A stretch of DNA of 64,000 nt from Raffaelea ambrosiae. Taxonomy: Eukaryota; Ascomycota; Sordariomycetes; Ophiostomatales; Ophiostomataceae. The notes under the pieces were generated by a model. It was not told the origin of the DNA. It made no database searches and worked only from the letters and a program-made list of their open reading frames with translations. The position numbers were made by a program, and so were the translations under genes. The stretch lies in NCBI GenBank assembly GCA_002778195.1, contig PCDI01000010.1, positions 682,001-746,000 on the forward strand, given 5' to 3'. Below are positions 11,166-21,830 of this stretch, piece by piece; position 1 is the first letter of the stretch; each line of letters begins with the position of its first letter.

Positions 11166-12878
11166 CTATTGTGAACTCGGTACCTCGACATCTCCACGTG
11201 GTATATGCGTTTCTGCTGCCTCTGACTCTGGTTGTTTCTGGGGCCTCAGTGGTGCCGCAGAACCTTCAGTGGTGCTCTTCTCATTCGGCTTGACAACTGG
11301 CCCAGCGAGTTCACCATTAACGACATCGCGAGAAAGATCGATGACAAGCGTTTGGCTTGGGGTGGGCGGCGCTGCTGCTTTTGGCGGTTGAGGTAATATA
11401 TCACCTTCGTTCGCATGGTTTCCGTCTTTCTGACCCTCCTCCTTCTCCTCTCTCGCCGCCGCCTCCTGCTTGTCCTGCTGTTTTTGCCGTGACCTACGCG
11501 CATTTGCAATCAGATCCCGGAAGGACGTGTTGTGCTTGGCCGACCACGCCGCCCCATTGAACTCCTTGTCCCGGATCTGCGCCACCTGCTGGCTGGCCGC
11601 GGCCATGCTCGTCCGTGATGCAAGCATGCCACCACCACCACCACCTCCTCCACCGCTACCGCCACTGCCACCGCCGCCGCCACCCAGACTTCCAATGCTG
11701 ATGGTCCCACTGCTGCTGCCACCACCGACAGTGCGCTCCCAGATGCCCATATCACGGAGCAGGTCCGACTTGCTCTTGGGCCGCTTTGAGTCGCAGTTGG
11801 CGTTCCAGAGGGTCGTCCACTCCTTGTGTCGACGCTCGAGCAGCTGGCGCGGGCCGACATGCGAAAGTCCAAGGGCCGACATTTTCTTGCGCAGGGCCGC
11901 ATCGGTCAAGAGAGAGTAGCTGATGGACGGCAAACGTTCTGGTGGTGGTCGTTGTGGTGCAGAGGCGGTAGAAGAAAAGAACGGATTGCTGGTGCCAGTG
12001 CTGTTGCTGTGATTGTTAAACGAGGTAGATGAGGAGGATCGCGACGAAAATGAACTGCTTTTCGAAAAGGAACTCGTGCTCCTCTTGGACGCGCTGTTCG
12101 TTGCCTTTTGTGGTTGGGGAGCTCCGGGGCAAGAAGTGTCGAGGTGTCGATCAACTTGCAGCGGCCGCATGCGCTTCAGACAGATCGGACATTCGACCAG
12201 GCCGTCGTCTGGAAGGAACAGTATTAGCCCCATAAAGCTTAGCAAATAGCGAAAGAAGAAAGAAAAAAACCTCTTCTTACCTGGTTGGTAGTCCATATCA
12301 TCCTGCTGCCGCTCCTCCTTCTGCCATGCGGCGGCGGTGTCATCAAGCACCTCGTCCTGCGCCATGGTGGCCACGGCCTCGGCAGCCTTTGTCTTACTCA
12401 GGCGTGCGGATGTTCGTGTGCGCTTCGTGTGGTGCCCATCCCCGCTTGAGCTTCCGCCTGCCTCTCTTCTTCCGTCCTCCCCCGCCGAGGCCTCGTCTGC
12501 AGCCTTCCGCTTCGGTGGGGAGGTCGATCGGCGAGGTGGTGGCGAAGAGGCTGCGGGCGGTGTCCGGGCCACAGCCAAGATCGTGTCGCGGGCCTGGCAG
12601 AAGGCGTCGATGGCCTCGCGCAGCGCCCAGTTTCCGCGCAGCTTGGACTCCTGGTCGCTCATGCGGCAGAGCGGGCACTTGCCGTCGACGGACAGGCAGC
12701 GGCGGATACATAGGGAGCAGAAGGTGTGGTTGCAGGAGGTGATCATGGGCGCGTTGAAAAAGTCCTTGCACACATGGCAGCGGAAGGCCTGTTCGACGGG
12801 CATGAGACAGGCGAGCGATGTGCCGAGCCAGTCGGTCGAGTCAGCGACGTCGGCGCCGCCGTCGAGCTTGAAGTCCAT
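11166..12878 (-). CDS. RAD18: Postreplication repair E3 ubiquitin ligase RAD18
   Basis: Predicted 546-aa nuclear E3 ligase that, with Rad6, monoubiquitinates PCNA to start translesion bypass. Exons are 12878-12281 and 12208-11166. The start was chosen at MDFKLDGG because the DSTDW element that precedes the RING in this family follows at once; an upstream in-frame Met would add a Pro-rich stretch. RING C3HC4: C34, C37, C49, H51, C54, C57, C68, C71. A Rad18-type UBZ zinc finger (CPIC ... HLDTSC) lies just after the intron. A SAP-like segment (around ALRKKMSALGLSHVGPRQLL) is followed by the conserved WTTLWNANCDS block. A Gly-rich stretch and a low-complexity C-terminus follow. The 72-nt intron has no in-frame stop and is a multiple of three, so its retention would insert 24 residues before the UBZ finger. 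It diverges from the Pol delta CDC27 gene. Confidence 0.93.
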   Translation of the reverse strand: MDFKLDGGADVADSTDWLGTSLACLMPVEQAFRCHVCKDFFNAPMITSCNHTFCSLCIRRCLSVDGKCPLCRMSDQESKLRGNWALREAIDAFCQARDTILAVARTPPAASSPPPRRSTSPPKRKAADEASAGEDGRREAGGSSSGDGHHTKRTRTSARLSKTKAAEAVATMAQDEVLDDTAAAWQKEERQQDDMDYQPGKKRFFSFFFRYLLSFMGLILFLPDDGLVECPICLKRMRPLQVDRHLDTSCPGAPQPQKATNSASKRSTSSFSKSSSFSSRSSSSTSFNNHSNSTGTSNPFFSSTASAPQRPPPERLPSISYSLLTDAALRKKMSALGLSHVGPRQLLERRHKEWTTLWNANCDSKRPKSKSDLLRDMGIWERTVGGGSSSGTISIGSLGGGGGGSGGSGGGGGGGGGMLASRTSMAAASQQVAQIRDKEFNGAAWSAKHNTSFRDLIANARRSRQKQQDKQEAAAREEKEEGQKDGNHANEGDILPQPPKAAAPPTPSQTLVIDLSRDVVNGELAGPVVKPNEKSTTEGSAAPLRPQKQPESEAAETHIPRGDVEVPSSQ

Positions 12879-13341
12879 TGTGGGATGAGGTGGAGAGACG
12901 GACGGCGGGCGGGAATGGGGGGGCGGAAGACTGACGAATGGGGCCAGAGAGGGATATTTAGAGGCAGGTGACACGCAGCCGTGTTGTACGTCTCGCCTGG
13001 AATTGTCGGATCACTTTGGCTGCGCCCACCCGGGTCGAACTGAACCAGGGCCTGTATGAGTCGTGACAGAGATCGAAAATGGGTTTGTACTATGCAGATG
13101 GTAGCGAGACGCGTCGGGCATCACGTGTAGCGCCCTGCAAGAATATTTTTGGTGGGGCGCTCCAGGGTCTTTGCTCGCTGTCAACCACTTAAATCCACGT
13201 GATCACGCGCCTGCCATTAACGCCTGCCATCAATCGTGTGGAGGGGATCCTAGATCGTGGAAAGACACAGACACACCTTTGAAATTGGGAGACACACAGC
13301 ACGTTGCAACCACTCCAATCTTTCTGTTCCCGCTTACAGAC
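12879..13341. promoter_or_regulatory. Shared RAD18/CDC27 promoter with MCB and E-box motifs
   Basis: A 463-bp intergenic region between two divergent DNA replication/repair genes. It contains ACGCGT, the MluI cell-cycle box bound by MBF in yeasts, at 13109-13114, and two CACGTG hexamers at 13122-13127 and 13196-13201. A CAG acceptor-like site just before the CDC27 ATG may mean a 5' UTR intron. Function of the motifs is inferred from their sequence and from the gene pair. Confidence 0.6.
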
Positions 13342-15190
13342 ATGGCTGCAGCGAAAGAGCTTCTGGCAGAGGAAATCCTCGTGGAAAAGCGTGTGGTATG
13401 GCGCATCCAAACGTGCCTCTCCTCATTTTGTCCCCATTCCTGACGCGTTTAGGTTACCTACCGCACACTGAGCAGAGCCCAGAAGCTCCACGTCAATTCC
13501 GCGAAGAGGTGAGTCAAATATCTGCGGGAAAGAAGAATGAAAGCCCCCTCAAAAACTAATATGGATTCAGGGCGCTGTTTGACTTTCACAAGTCGGAAAA
13601 TGGCAAGAAGGCGGGCTCTGTCCATGCCACCTATCTGATCTATGGCACCAAGGCGGAAGAGGAGCAGCAACACGCGAACGGCACAAACGGCGATGCGGAC
13701 GTCGAAATGGGCGACACACATGAGGAAGAGGATCCGCTTGCCGAACAGGTGTCAACTATGCATCTGACTCTCGTGGCCGAGGAGAATCTGGAGGGTGGGT
13801 GGCGCTGACAGTGTTTTGCATTTGTGGTGGCATGCTGCTGACTCCCTTCTTATTGTCCAGATGCGCTCTCAAAATACGAGTCTGTAGACGCGATACAGAT
13901 TTACAGCTTGTCTTCGCAGCCGGTGAAGGTAACAGCCTGTTTCTCTTGCATGGCATGGTTTATGCCGTTCGCTGACAAGGCGTCGCAGGATCTCCAGAGC
14001 CTCGCCGACTCGTCTCGCCAACTCCGAGAACTGCGTGGACCCAACGCAACGCCAGAGTCGCCCAAGACCTACGGTACAATTCCCAATTCGCATATGCGGC
14101 GCCGCCAGCGGAAGGGCCAAGCACCCACTACAGGCGCCTCCGGCAGCGCATCTACGACCACCCGCTCGACTGGATCCACCAAACCTGCCCCTTTTGCTTC
14201 TTCCAAATCAGCCGCAGCCTCCAAACCAGCCGCGGCCGCTTCCAAATCCGCCTCGAAATCTGCCTCGACGCCGATTGAGGTTCCCGGCCCCGATTCTATT
14301 TGGAACAGGCAGGCCAAGGTATACGCAGCCCAGAACGAAGCCAAAAACGCCTCCTCCGCCAAGGCTGCTACCGATTCGCACGGCACCCCGGGACCCAACT
14401 CGATTTGGAGAAAGACTGGCCTGCTGAAGGATGACGCCAAGAGCGGCAGCGAGTCGAGCGACGCGCCAGCTCTCAAAAGAGCAGGGTCGTCCGGCAGCGG
14501 AGGTGGGATTATGCAGGCATTCGCCCGCGGCGCAGCAAAGCCCAAGAAGCCACAGGCCTCCAGCAGTCTGGCGAAGAAGAAAGAGAACGAGGATATGTCC
14601 ATGGGCCTCTCCGACGATGGTGAGGACGACGCTGACGACACGGACATTGTGCCGAAGCCGCAGCAGACGGCTGGAGATGGTCGGTCGTCGCGTAAGGAGC
14701 GCGAGGCGGCACTGCGCAAGATGATGGAGGACGACGACGACGAGGAAGAGGAGGATGAAAAAGAAGAGGAAGAGGAGCGGGAAGACACACCCATGGAGGA
14801 CGCCGACGAGCCACCCGCAAAGCCTGAGCCCGCCAAGGCTGAAGAGCCCGCCGAAGTCATCACCTCCAGCACGGGCGATGGCCGACGTCGTGGCAAGCGG
14901 CGGGTGATGAAGAAGAAGATGATCGAGGATGAAAACGGCTACTTGGGTGAGTTTGAAGAGGATCTGCTGGCGTTGTTCTTCTTGAGAGCATTTCTAACAA
15001 AACCGCAGTCACGATCCAGGAACCCGTGTGGGAAGAATTCTCGGAAGATGAGGCTCCTGCCAAGGCAGCAGCACATGCTGGCAGAGGTGGTGGTGGTGCG
15101 GCCACACCGCAATCTGCGCCGAAGCCACCAAAGAAGGCCGCACCGAAGGGGGGTCAGGGGAATATCATGTCGTTCTTTGCAAAGAAGTAG
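13342..15190 (+). CDS. cdc27: DNA polymerase delta subunit 3 (POLD3/Cdc27/Pol32 family)
   Basis: Predicted 513-aa non-catalytic subunit of DNA polymerase delta. Six exons: 13342-13395, 13453-13508, 13571-13794, 13861-13928, 13989-14946, 15009-15190; every junction keeps phase. The N-terminal part (about residues 1-140) has the family's winged-helix features (EKRVVTYRTLSRAQKLHVN, ALFDFH). The middle is a long disordered Lys/Ser/Ala-rich and acidic region with repeats of the type GPNSIW (GPDSIWNRQ, GPNSIWRKT). The last residues, QGNIMSFFAKK, form a canonical PCNA-interacting PIP box (Q-x-x-I-x-x-F-F) at the extreme C-terminus, as in known Cdc27/Pol32 proteins. Shares its promoter with RAD18, whose target is also PCNA. 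Confidence 0.92.
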
Positions 15191-15907
15191 GCGTATACGA
15201 GGGTGCGAAGATGCGTATCGGACAGCTAGGGATGCCATGGACTTCGTATATAGCAGCCAGGGAGTTTTTCAGAGAGCAACTCGAAAATTCTGTGGGGATG
15301 GCCCTGCATGCGAGGTCGTGTTCCTGCAGCACAGGGTGCTATGTAGTTTGGTGTTTGTGCGTCCGGGCCGCTGTCGGAACCAGTCGATCTGGCTGAGTTG
15401 CTGGGGTAATTTGTCGGCGTTCTGTGTGGGCGAGTCTGGTGGGTTCAGCTGTCGAATAATTGAGCCTGTGAAAGTTCAGCCAGCGATCGATCTGCGGGGC
15501 ACGCGCCAGACACGCCAGACACGCTAAAAATCCGAGGTCGGGTGCCTGCCAAACAGGCCAAACAAGCCAAAACGAGCAGCTCCGCCAGAGCCCCACAAGT
15601 CTGCCCAGCTTTCACGACCCTCTTCTCCCTGGCCCGCTTCTGCTTAAGTAACTGCATGTGTTAATCTCGACCATAATAAGAAAGCCAGGGACACCACGCC
15701 GGCAAAAAAGAGCTCGACTCTGGCCTTCCCGTCTCCTCTCTCTTCTCATTGTCGACAAACTGCAGCCTCTCTGCCATCTCTCCCCAGCGGCATTGATCGA
15801 CACAACACACCGTCCTCGCTGCAATTGTCGACGTGTAGTTCTGCACGTTTTGCGCTGCGCTCCACGACCTCGCGATACAGCTACCCGAACATCGAACTAC
15901 ACCCGCC
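15191..15907. other. Intergenic region between CDC27 and GH125 genes
   Basis: About 0.7 kb. It contains short direct repeats such as CGCCAGACA (about 15508-15526) and CCAAACA/CCAAAC units (about 15548-15568). It must hold the 3' end of the CDC27 transcript and the GH125 promoter. No gene seen. Confidence 0.55.
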
Positions 15908-17908
15908 ATGGCACCACGCTGGTTGGCCACGTTCGCCGTGTCGCTGCTCCTGCAGCAGCCGCTGGCAGCTGTCGGCGAGCAGAAGGTCTTCGAGGCCAAC
16001 GCGTGCCCGGACTACACGCTCTACTCGGCCTATCCCCAGTATGTTTTGGGTTATCTTTGCGTTCTCCGGGATGCAGAACTTGTTCACACAGCTTGTTCAC
16101 GCGACTGACCTCTCCTTCCTTTACCCCTCCCCCAGCCACCCTCTCAGCGAGGGCGTCATGGCCCTGCCGTTCCAGCGCCCCGACAAGCGCTGCCGCACGT
16201 TCCACTCGGAGACCATCGAGGAGGTGATCAAGGACGTCACGTCGCGCATGCGCAACCCCGACCTGGCGCGCGTGTTCGAGAACGCCTTCCCGTCGACGAC
16301 GGACACGACGGTCAAGTTCCACACGGACGGCAAGACCAAGGCGACCAAGGGCCAGCCCAAGGGCAGCAGAAGCGCGCGCGACGCCGGCAAGTGGGAGGGC
16401 CCGCAGTCGTTCATCATCACGGGCGACATCATTGCCGAGTGGCTGCGCGACTCGACCAACCAGCTGTCGCCGTACCAGCCGCTGGCCAAGAAGGACAAGG
16501 CTATCTTCAACCTGATCCTGGGCGCGATCAACACGCAGTCCGAGTACGTGATCGAGAGCCCGTACTGCAACGCCTTCCAGCCGCCGCCCATGTCCGGCCT
16601 GGCGCCCAGCCACAACGGCCAGAGCGACAGCGTCCACCCGGCCTTTGAAACCAGCGCCGTCTTCGAGTGCAAGTACGAGCTCGACAGCCTCGCCCACTTC
16701 CTCGCCCTCGCCAACAACTTCTACGACCACACCCAGTCCACCGCCTTCCTGACGCCCCGCTACTACCTCGCCCTCGACACCCTGCTGCGCGTGCTCGAGC
16801 AGCAGAGCCAGTCCACCTTTGACCCCGAGACCGGCAAGTACCGCCAGAACCAGTACACCTTCCAGCGCAACACCAACGCCGGCACCGAGACCCTCAACCT
16901 GGCCGGCATCGGCAACCCCCTCAACAACGGCACCGGCCTCGTCCGCTCCGCCTTCCGCCCCAGCGACGACGCCACCATCCTCGGCTTCTTCATCCCCGCC
17001 AACGCCATGATGGCCGTCGAGCTCAAGCGCGCCGCCGCCATCCTCAAGACCGCCCGCGGCGCCGACGACGTCCTCGCCCAGACCGTCAGCCACTGGAGCC
17101 AGCAGATCACCAACGGCGTCTGGGAGCACGGCGTCGTCCACCACAAGGTCTGGGGCGACGTCTTCGCCTACGAGGTCGACGGCTACGGCGGCAGCATCTT
17201 CATGGACGACGCCAACTACCCGTCTCTGCTGGCCCTCCCGCTCATGGGCTTCGTGCCGGCCAGCGATCCGACCTACCAGAACACCCGCCGCATGATCCTC
17301 AGCAAGAACGGCAACCCGTACTTTCTCACCGGCCGCGACTTCAAGGGCATTGGCGGTAAGTTGCCATGTCCCCGCTTCGCTCGATTGGGATGTTGCTCGC
17401 TACGCCCGATGGGGGGGGGACCTTTGCCTTTGTTTTTATTCTATTTTTTCACGGCAATTGTCCTTGTACTGAGTTCGTGTCTAACAATCACAGGCCCCCA
17501 TATCGGCGTCAAGAACGCTTGGCCCATGAGTCTGCTCATCCAGGCCCAGACTTCCGACGACGACGACGAGATCAAGGAGTGCCTCGACTACGTTCTGGAC
17601 TCGGCCCGTCTCGGCCTCATCCACGAGAGTGTCGACGTTAACCTGATCCGCAGCTACACACGTATGTTTCTGTAATTCCCAATCATACACTTCCTGCTCT
17701 TGACCAAATGCTAACAATTCTATAGGAAGCTGGTTTGCATGTAAGACACCGACCTCGTCATAATCTCCCAGTGACATATGAGATCCCTGATCGTTACTAA
17801 CTTTCTCCAATAGGGGCCAACGGCGTCTTTGCTACGACCATCCTGGACCTCGCCAAGCGGAAGCCGCATCTGATTTTCAAGTCGCCAGCCACGCCTTACG
17901 AAATTTGA
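15908..17908 (+). CDS. GH125 family glycosidase, secreted exo-alpha-mannosidase type (MUG157-like)
   Basis: Predicted 542-aa glycoside hydrolase. GH125 enzymes remove alpha-1,6-linked mannose. Five exons: 15908-16038, 16136-17355, 17494-17661, 17726-17740, 17814-17908. An N-terminal signal peptide is visible (about residues 1-21, MAPRWLATFAVSLLLQQPLA). Family blocks: RPDKRCRTF, GDIIAEWLRDSTNQLSPY, the Phe/Tyr-rich (alpha/alpha) barrel segments, VDGYGGSIFMDDANYPS and GVKNAWPMSL. The length fits the family. The fourth exon is a 15-nt micro-exon encoding SWFA with split codons on both sides; without it the conserved WANGVF block cannot be joined in phase. Strong third-position C bias marks it as a well-expressed core gene. 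Likely acts in the secretory pathway or outside the cell on fungal mannans. Confidence 0.92.
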
Positions 17909-18538
17909 ACGACCGCCTTATTGACGCCCCCCCCCCCCATCTTTTTCCTTTTCTGCTAGAGTTCGTGGGTTTTAGACGACTTTTTTTCTGTTTTTTTTTT
18001 GTTGACGAGCTTTTTCTCTCATTTTTGTATTAATGCTGCTTTTTGAAGGAGTTGGGGCAAACAAACGTATTGCTTCATTGGTTGAAGCATTCATATACAG
18101 TGGGGTTATGCGGCAGGATAGAAGACATCAATGCAAGCAACCACATTCACAAAACTTGATAGCAAGAATTGACTCAAGAAAACCATGCTGGCGTGCTTAC
18201 ATTGGCTAATAGGTCGTGCACAAGACCAAGCTTGTGAGTCTGCAGACGGCGGATTTCCAGTCAGGCTGACGCTTCTTGTCTGAAGAGGATACCCGGATTT
18301 TGGACAAGAGGCAGTGGTAGCAGCTGCACCAGCTGAAGTGTAGTTTTCTTGGCATACATAATAACAAATCTATTAGATTTGATTCACTCGAGGAAGCTTG
18401 TGAGCGAATCAACTGCAAATTGTTAGGAGTTCCAGGGGTTTACAAAATCGAAAGGACCTCCAAGTTCCCCATTATCTCTCCTTGTGTATTTAGTATCTCC
18501 AGAGAAAACCCGGCAGATGTGTTGTTCACAGTTCACAC
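17909..18538. other. Convergent 3' intergenic region
   Basis: AT-richer 630-bp spacer between converging GH125 and URK1 genes, with poly-C and poly-T runs near 17925-18000. No gene seen. Confidence 0.55.
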
Positions 18539-20425
18539 TCAACACCGGAAATACCTCTTCTCAATCCAGCGCTCTTCAATGTCCTCGACCAGATGGCACA
18601 CCACCACGGCAATCCCGGGGAAGCACGTCGTCAGCCGGTGCAGACCCATGCGGCCGGCCGAGTACGTGGCCAGCACAATGTTCTTCTCCGGCACACCGTG
18701 GTCCAGCAGCACCTGCACGGCCATCAGAGCCGACCCGCCCGACGACATCTGCGCATCCAGAACCAGCACCGTCCCGTGCTTGCCAATGTCGCGTGCCAGC
18801 TTCTGGTACCGCAGTTCCGGCTCGCCCGTCCGCACATTCGACTCGATCAGAATGTGGTTGGTCTGGCAGTCGGGGATCACGCGCTGCAGGCCGGTCTTCA
18901 GGGCCGCACCGCCCCGCTCCAGCACGACCGCGCTGACACTGCTCTTGGGCCGGAGACCGTGGTACACACAGCCCTGGGGGGTCACAATCTCCGCCTCCTT
19001 GAAGCTGGCATTGTTCAAAGCCCTGCACAGTCGGTCAGCATTAGGACATTCTCCCGAGGTCGACAAAGCGATAAGCAATCAACGTACAGCTCAAGCAGGA
19101 GAGCAGCAAGACGGTCAAAGTAAAAGATGAAATCCTCGCTGCTGGTGTTCACGTCGTGGATAATGGTGTTCATCCCACGCAGCTGAGCCGTCTCCGGCAA
19201 AAAGACCACACGCTCAGACAGCGGCTTCTTCTGGGCCTCGAGCTGCAGCCTGCTCAGAGTTGCCTGGTGCTGCTTTGACTTTTGCAGCAGCTTTTGCTCG
19301 ACATATTGAACCACGGTGGCTGGTGCCGGGTTAGTATCTAGGTGGAAAGTGAAAAGCAGGAAGAGTGATGCTTACTGATAGCAACCTTATTTTCAACACC
19401 CCGAGGCACAATGATGTCGGCCACGTCTTTTTGAGGATCCACATACTGTGAAAGTCAGTTGCTGTTTCATAGAAAGCTGGTGAATCACTTCCCCCCCCCG
19501 TACCTTGATGAAGTTTGGCTTCACAAACGTGAGCCACTGCTTGATGATGCCCTCGACGTCACGGCCTCGCTCTCTGACATCTCTGATGACTGTATCAAAC
19601 AAAGGTGAGCTGACGAACTAAAAGAGGTAGAAACAACCATGTATGAACTCATACTTCGTCTTGACAGGCACACATCGGCATCTTCTATGCAAAAAATCTG
19701 TTGGGATGTCAGTATGGGATTGGGCAAGAGTGACACTGTCCAGTCATCTAAAAAAAACAAACCTTCATGTCTAGCATGTTCAATATCCTCCGGTCATACA
19801 GGGCAAAGATGCCCTCCAAGATCAAGACGTGCGGGGAGTAGATCGAAGTCGTTCGCTCCATACGCTGGTGCTTGGTGAACGAGTACATGGGAATCTCGGC
19901 GCGTTTTCTATCGGCTGTTAGGAACAACGGGTTACACCAAACGCGGGCGGCATTTGCGGCGGGGAGAGCATTACCCAGCCTTGAGGTCCTTGAGCACCTG
20001 CAATAGCGCATCAAAGTCGATGGCCTGCCCAGAAAAGTCAGCCCTCCACTAAACCAATCAACAGCTGTCGCGAAAGTAAGCTCAACCCACCTCCGGAGAA
20101 TCGAAATCGTACTCGTTGGCAAACGCTTTTTTGGATGATTCCGGGTCCAAGGTTTTGTAGAACGAGTCCTGCAAGGAAGTAAGTTATCACCGGCCACTCT
20201 GACCTTGTCCTAAATGCTTATCTGGGCACAGAAGCGACGGAGATGCCGTACCATGGAGAGAATGACAACCCATGGCAGGTTCAGCTGGTTCACAATGCTC
20301 CTAGCAATGCTGGACTTGCCGGAACCCGAGCTACCAGCAATGCCAATGATGCTGACGCCGGCCCATGGCGGCTCGTAGTGAGCCCGGTTTGCCAGGGTGT
20401 TATCAGAAGCAGGTCCCGTAGCCAT
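18539..20425 (-). CDS. URK1: Uridine kinase with C-terminal UPRT-like domain (Urk1 family)
   Basis: Predicted 453-aa pyrimidine-salvage enzyme that phosphorylates uridine/cytidine. Nine exons: 20425-20252, 20168-20091, 20024-19975, 19907-19763, 19697-19655, 19589-19504, 19445-19376, 19319-19088, 19022-18539; all phases close. The N-terminal kinase has a P-loop (GIAGSSGSGKSS, about residues 30-41), DSFYKTL, LKAGKRAEIPMYSF and the CLSRRIIRDVRERGRD block. The C-terminal part is an uracil-phosphoribosyltransferase-like domain with ERGGAAL, the PRPP-loop equivalent DAQMSSGGSALMA and a terminal EERWIEKRYF. For exon 4 the acceptor at GATAG was chosen because the nearer CAG gives an immediate stop, whereas this one yields the conserved KAGKRAE. 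Closest alternative: a uridine-cytidine kinase-like protein of the same fold. Confidence 0.93.
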
Positions 20426-21830
20426 GGCGATGTCTCACAGCAGCGTCCGCTGTGGCCTGCAGAAAAAAATGGGTGGACTGCGACGGCCGATGACAACGTA
20501 TCAGTATGTCCGGCTATCGGTCTGCTACCGAGACAGCCCAATTAATTGCTCTGTAGCCTGGCTGCTCAGGGTTACAAACCCGGCTGATGGATGCGTGGCT
20601 TGTCGTTGGGCACCCCGTGTCTCTGTCCTCGGAAGGCAGAGAGATGTTTCAAATCTTATGCATGTTAATGGGAGAGAAGGCACAGGAATTCAAAATGGGC
20701 AGAAAGTTTGAGAGGCCAGAGGTCGCCCTAGGCCTTGTTGGATGCGGCGGGTTGGCGATGGAATCTGTCGTACGAGAGGAGTTCTGATATGCGAGCTGAA
20801 GCTTCTTGTGGGCTCTAAATGCGCTGGAAGGCTTTTAATACGCCCGATAAATTAGTGTCTGCGCACGTGATCAGGTCCTGAATACAGTGTGCTTTCTCAC
20901 ACAACAGTATCCACTAGTGTTGGCTCAACTGCAAGTTTCACAACTCTTCAACGACGATACCAATCACATAGCAATTAACTACATCATGCAGAAGACGCAA
21001 CTGGCTGGTTACAACTGATCACTTCACGGACTCTCTTCCACTGGTGGGGACTTTCTTCGTCGCATCAACAGATATAAAGCCACTTTCCAGGAAGAGGCTT
21101 TCAGTTCGATTCATATCGTGTTCCGGGGTGGCCTGTCCTGAAATAGGCACCGAAGCTTCTGCTGGGCTGGGTGGCAGGGCCCGCTCTCTTTTTTGCCGAA
21201 GTCAAGCAGAGTTTCTAGGGACCAAATTGAGCTCTTAAATAGGCCACTCGCAGCGTGCCTACAGTCACATAATACCGCCCACTATTGTAGTCGTATGCAG
21301 CGTATTCAGCATGCCAAGATGTTGACGGCGAAGAATAAATAGCTTGCAGGCTTGTTCTACACTCAAGAGAAGGTCGACGTCCAAGTCGCAGTCGCCCGAC
21401 CGGAACTGGACAATGCATAACTTTCTGCCCTCTATAGTATAGCTAGTTGCGCCTTGGACTGTTGAAAATTGGACGCGACTGCCCATGAGTCGCTCGGTGA
21501 CAAATTGCTTGTGGTGATCCAGAGTGCTCAGGGATCAGTTGTCAGTCTGGCATTTTGGCCGTGTCGCAATACATTTCTTCATTTGTGGCATCGCCGGGTA
21601 TGTTGCTGAGAACTATGATCTTGGTGGAGAAAAGCACTTTTACACAGAGGAAAGGGAATAACGGTGGCCTAGGATGCTCTTTCCTTCTGCGACATGCAAT
21701 AAACCAATTAGCAACAACCACGCGGTGGCGGGGTACACAGCCACTAGGTGAGAAACACATGCTGCACGGCATCAACAAACAGGCACAGCGCGTCTTTTTT
21801 GTCGAAACTCCCTCTGTCGGCTGCAACGAT
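20426..21830. other. 1.4-kb lower-GC spacer
   Basis: Contains the URK1 promoter at its left end and the presumed promoter of the HD/NMP-kinase fusion at its right end. Short ORFs on both strands show no domain. The + frame upstream of 21831 is open back to 21555, so a longer N-terminus of the fusion protein cannot be excluded. Confidence 0.45.

Noticed and set aside
15897..17144. 415-codon minus-strand ORF
   Set aside because: Antisense shadow of the GH125 gene caused by strong GC3 bias.
21555..21830. Longer N-terminus for the HD/NMP-kinase fusion
   Set aside because: The frame is open, but the sequence before the Met at 21831 has no HD-family feature. Left open as a possibility only.
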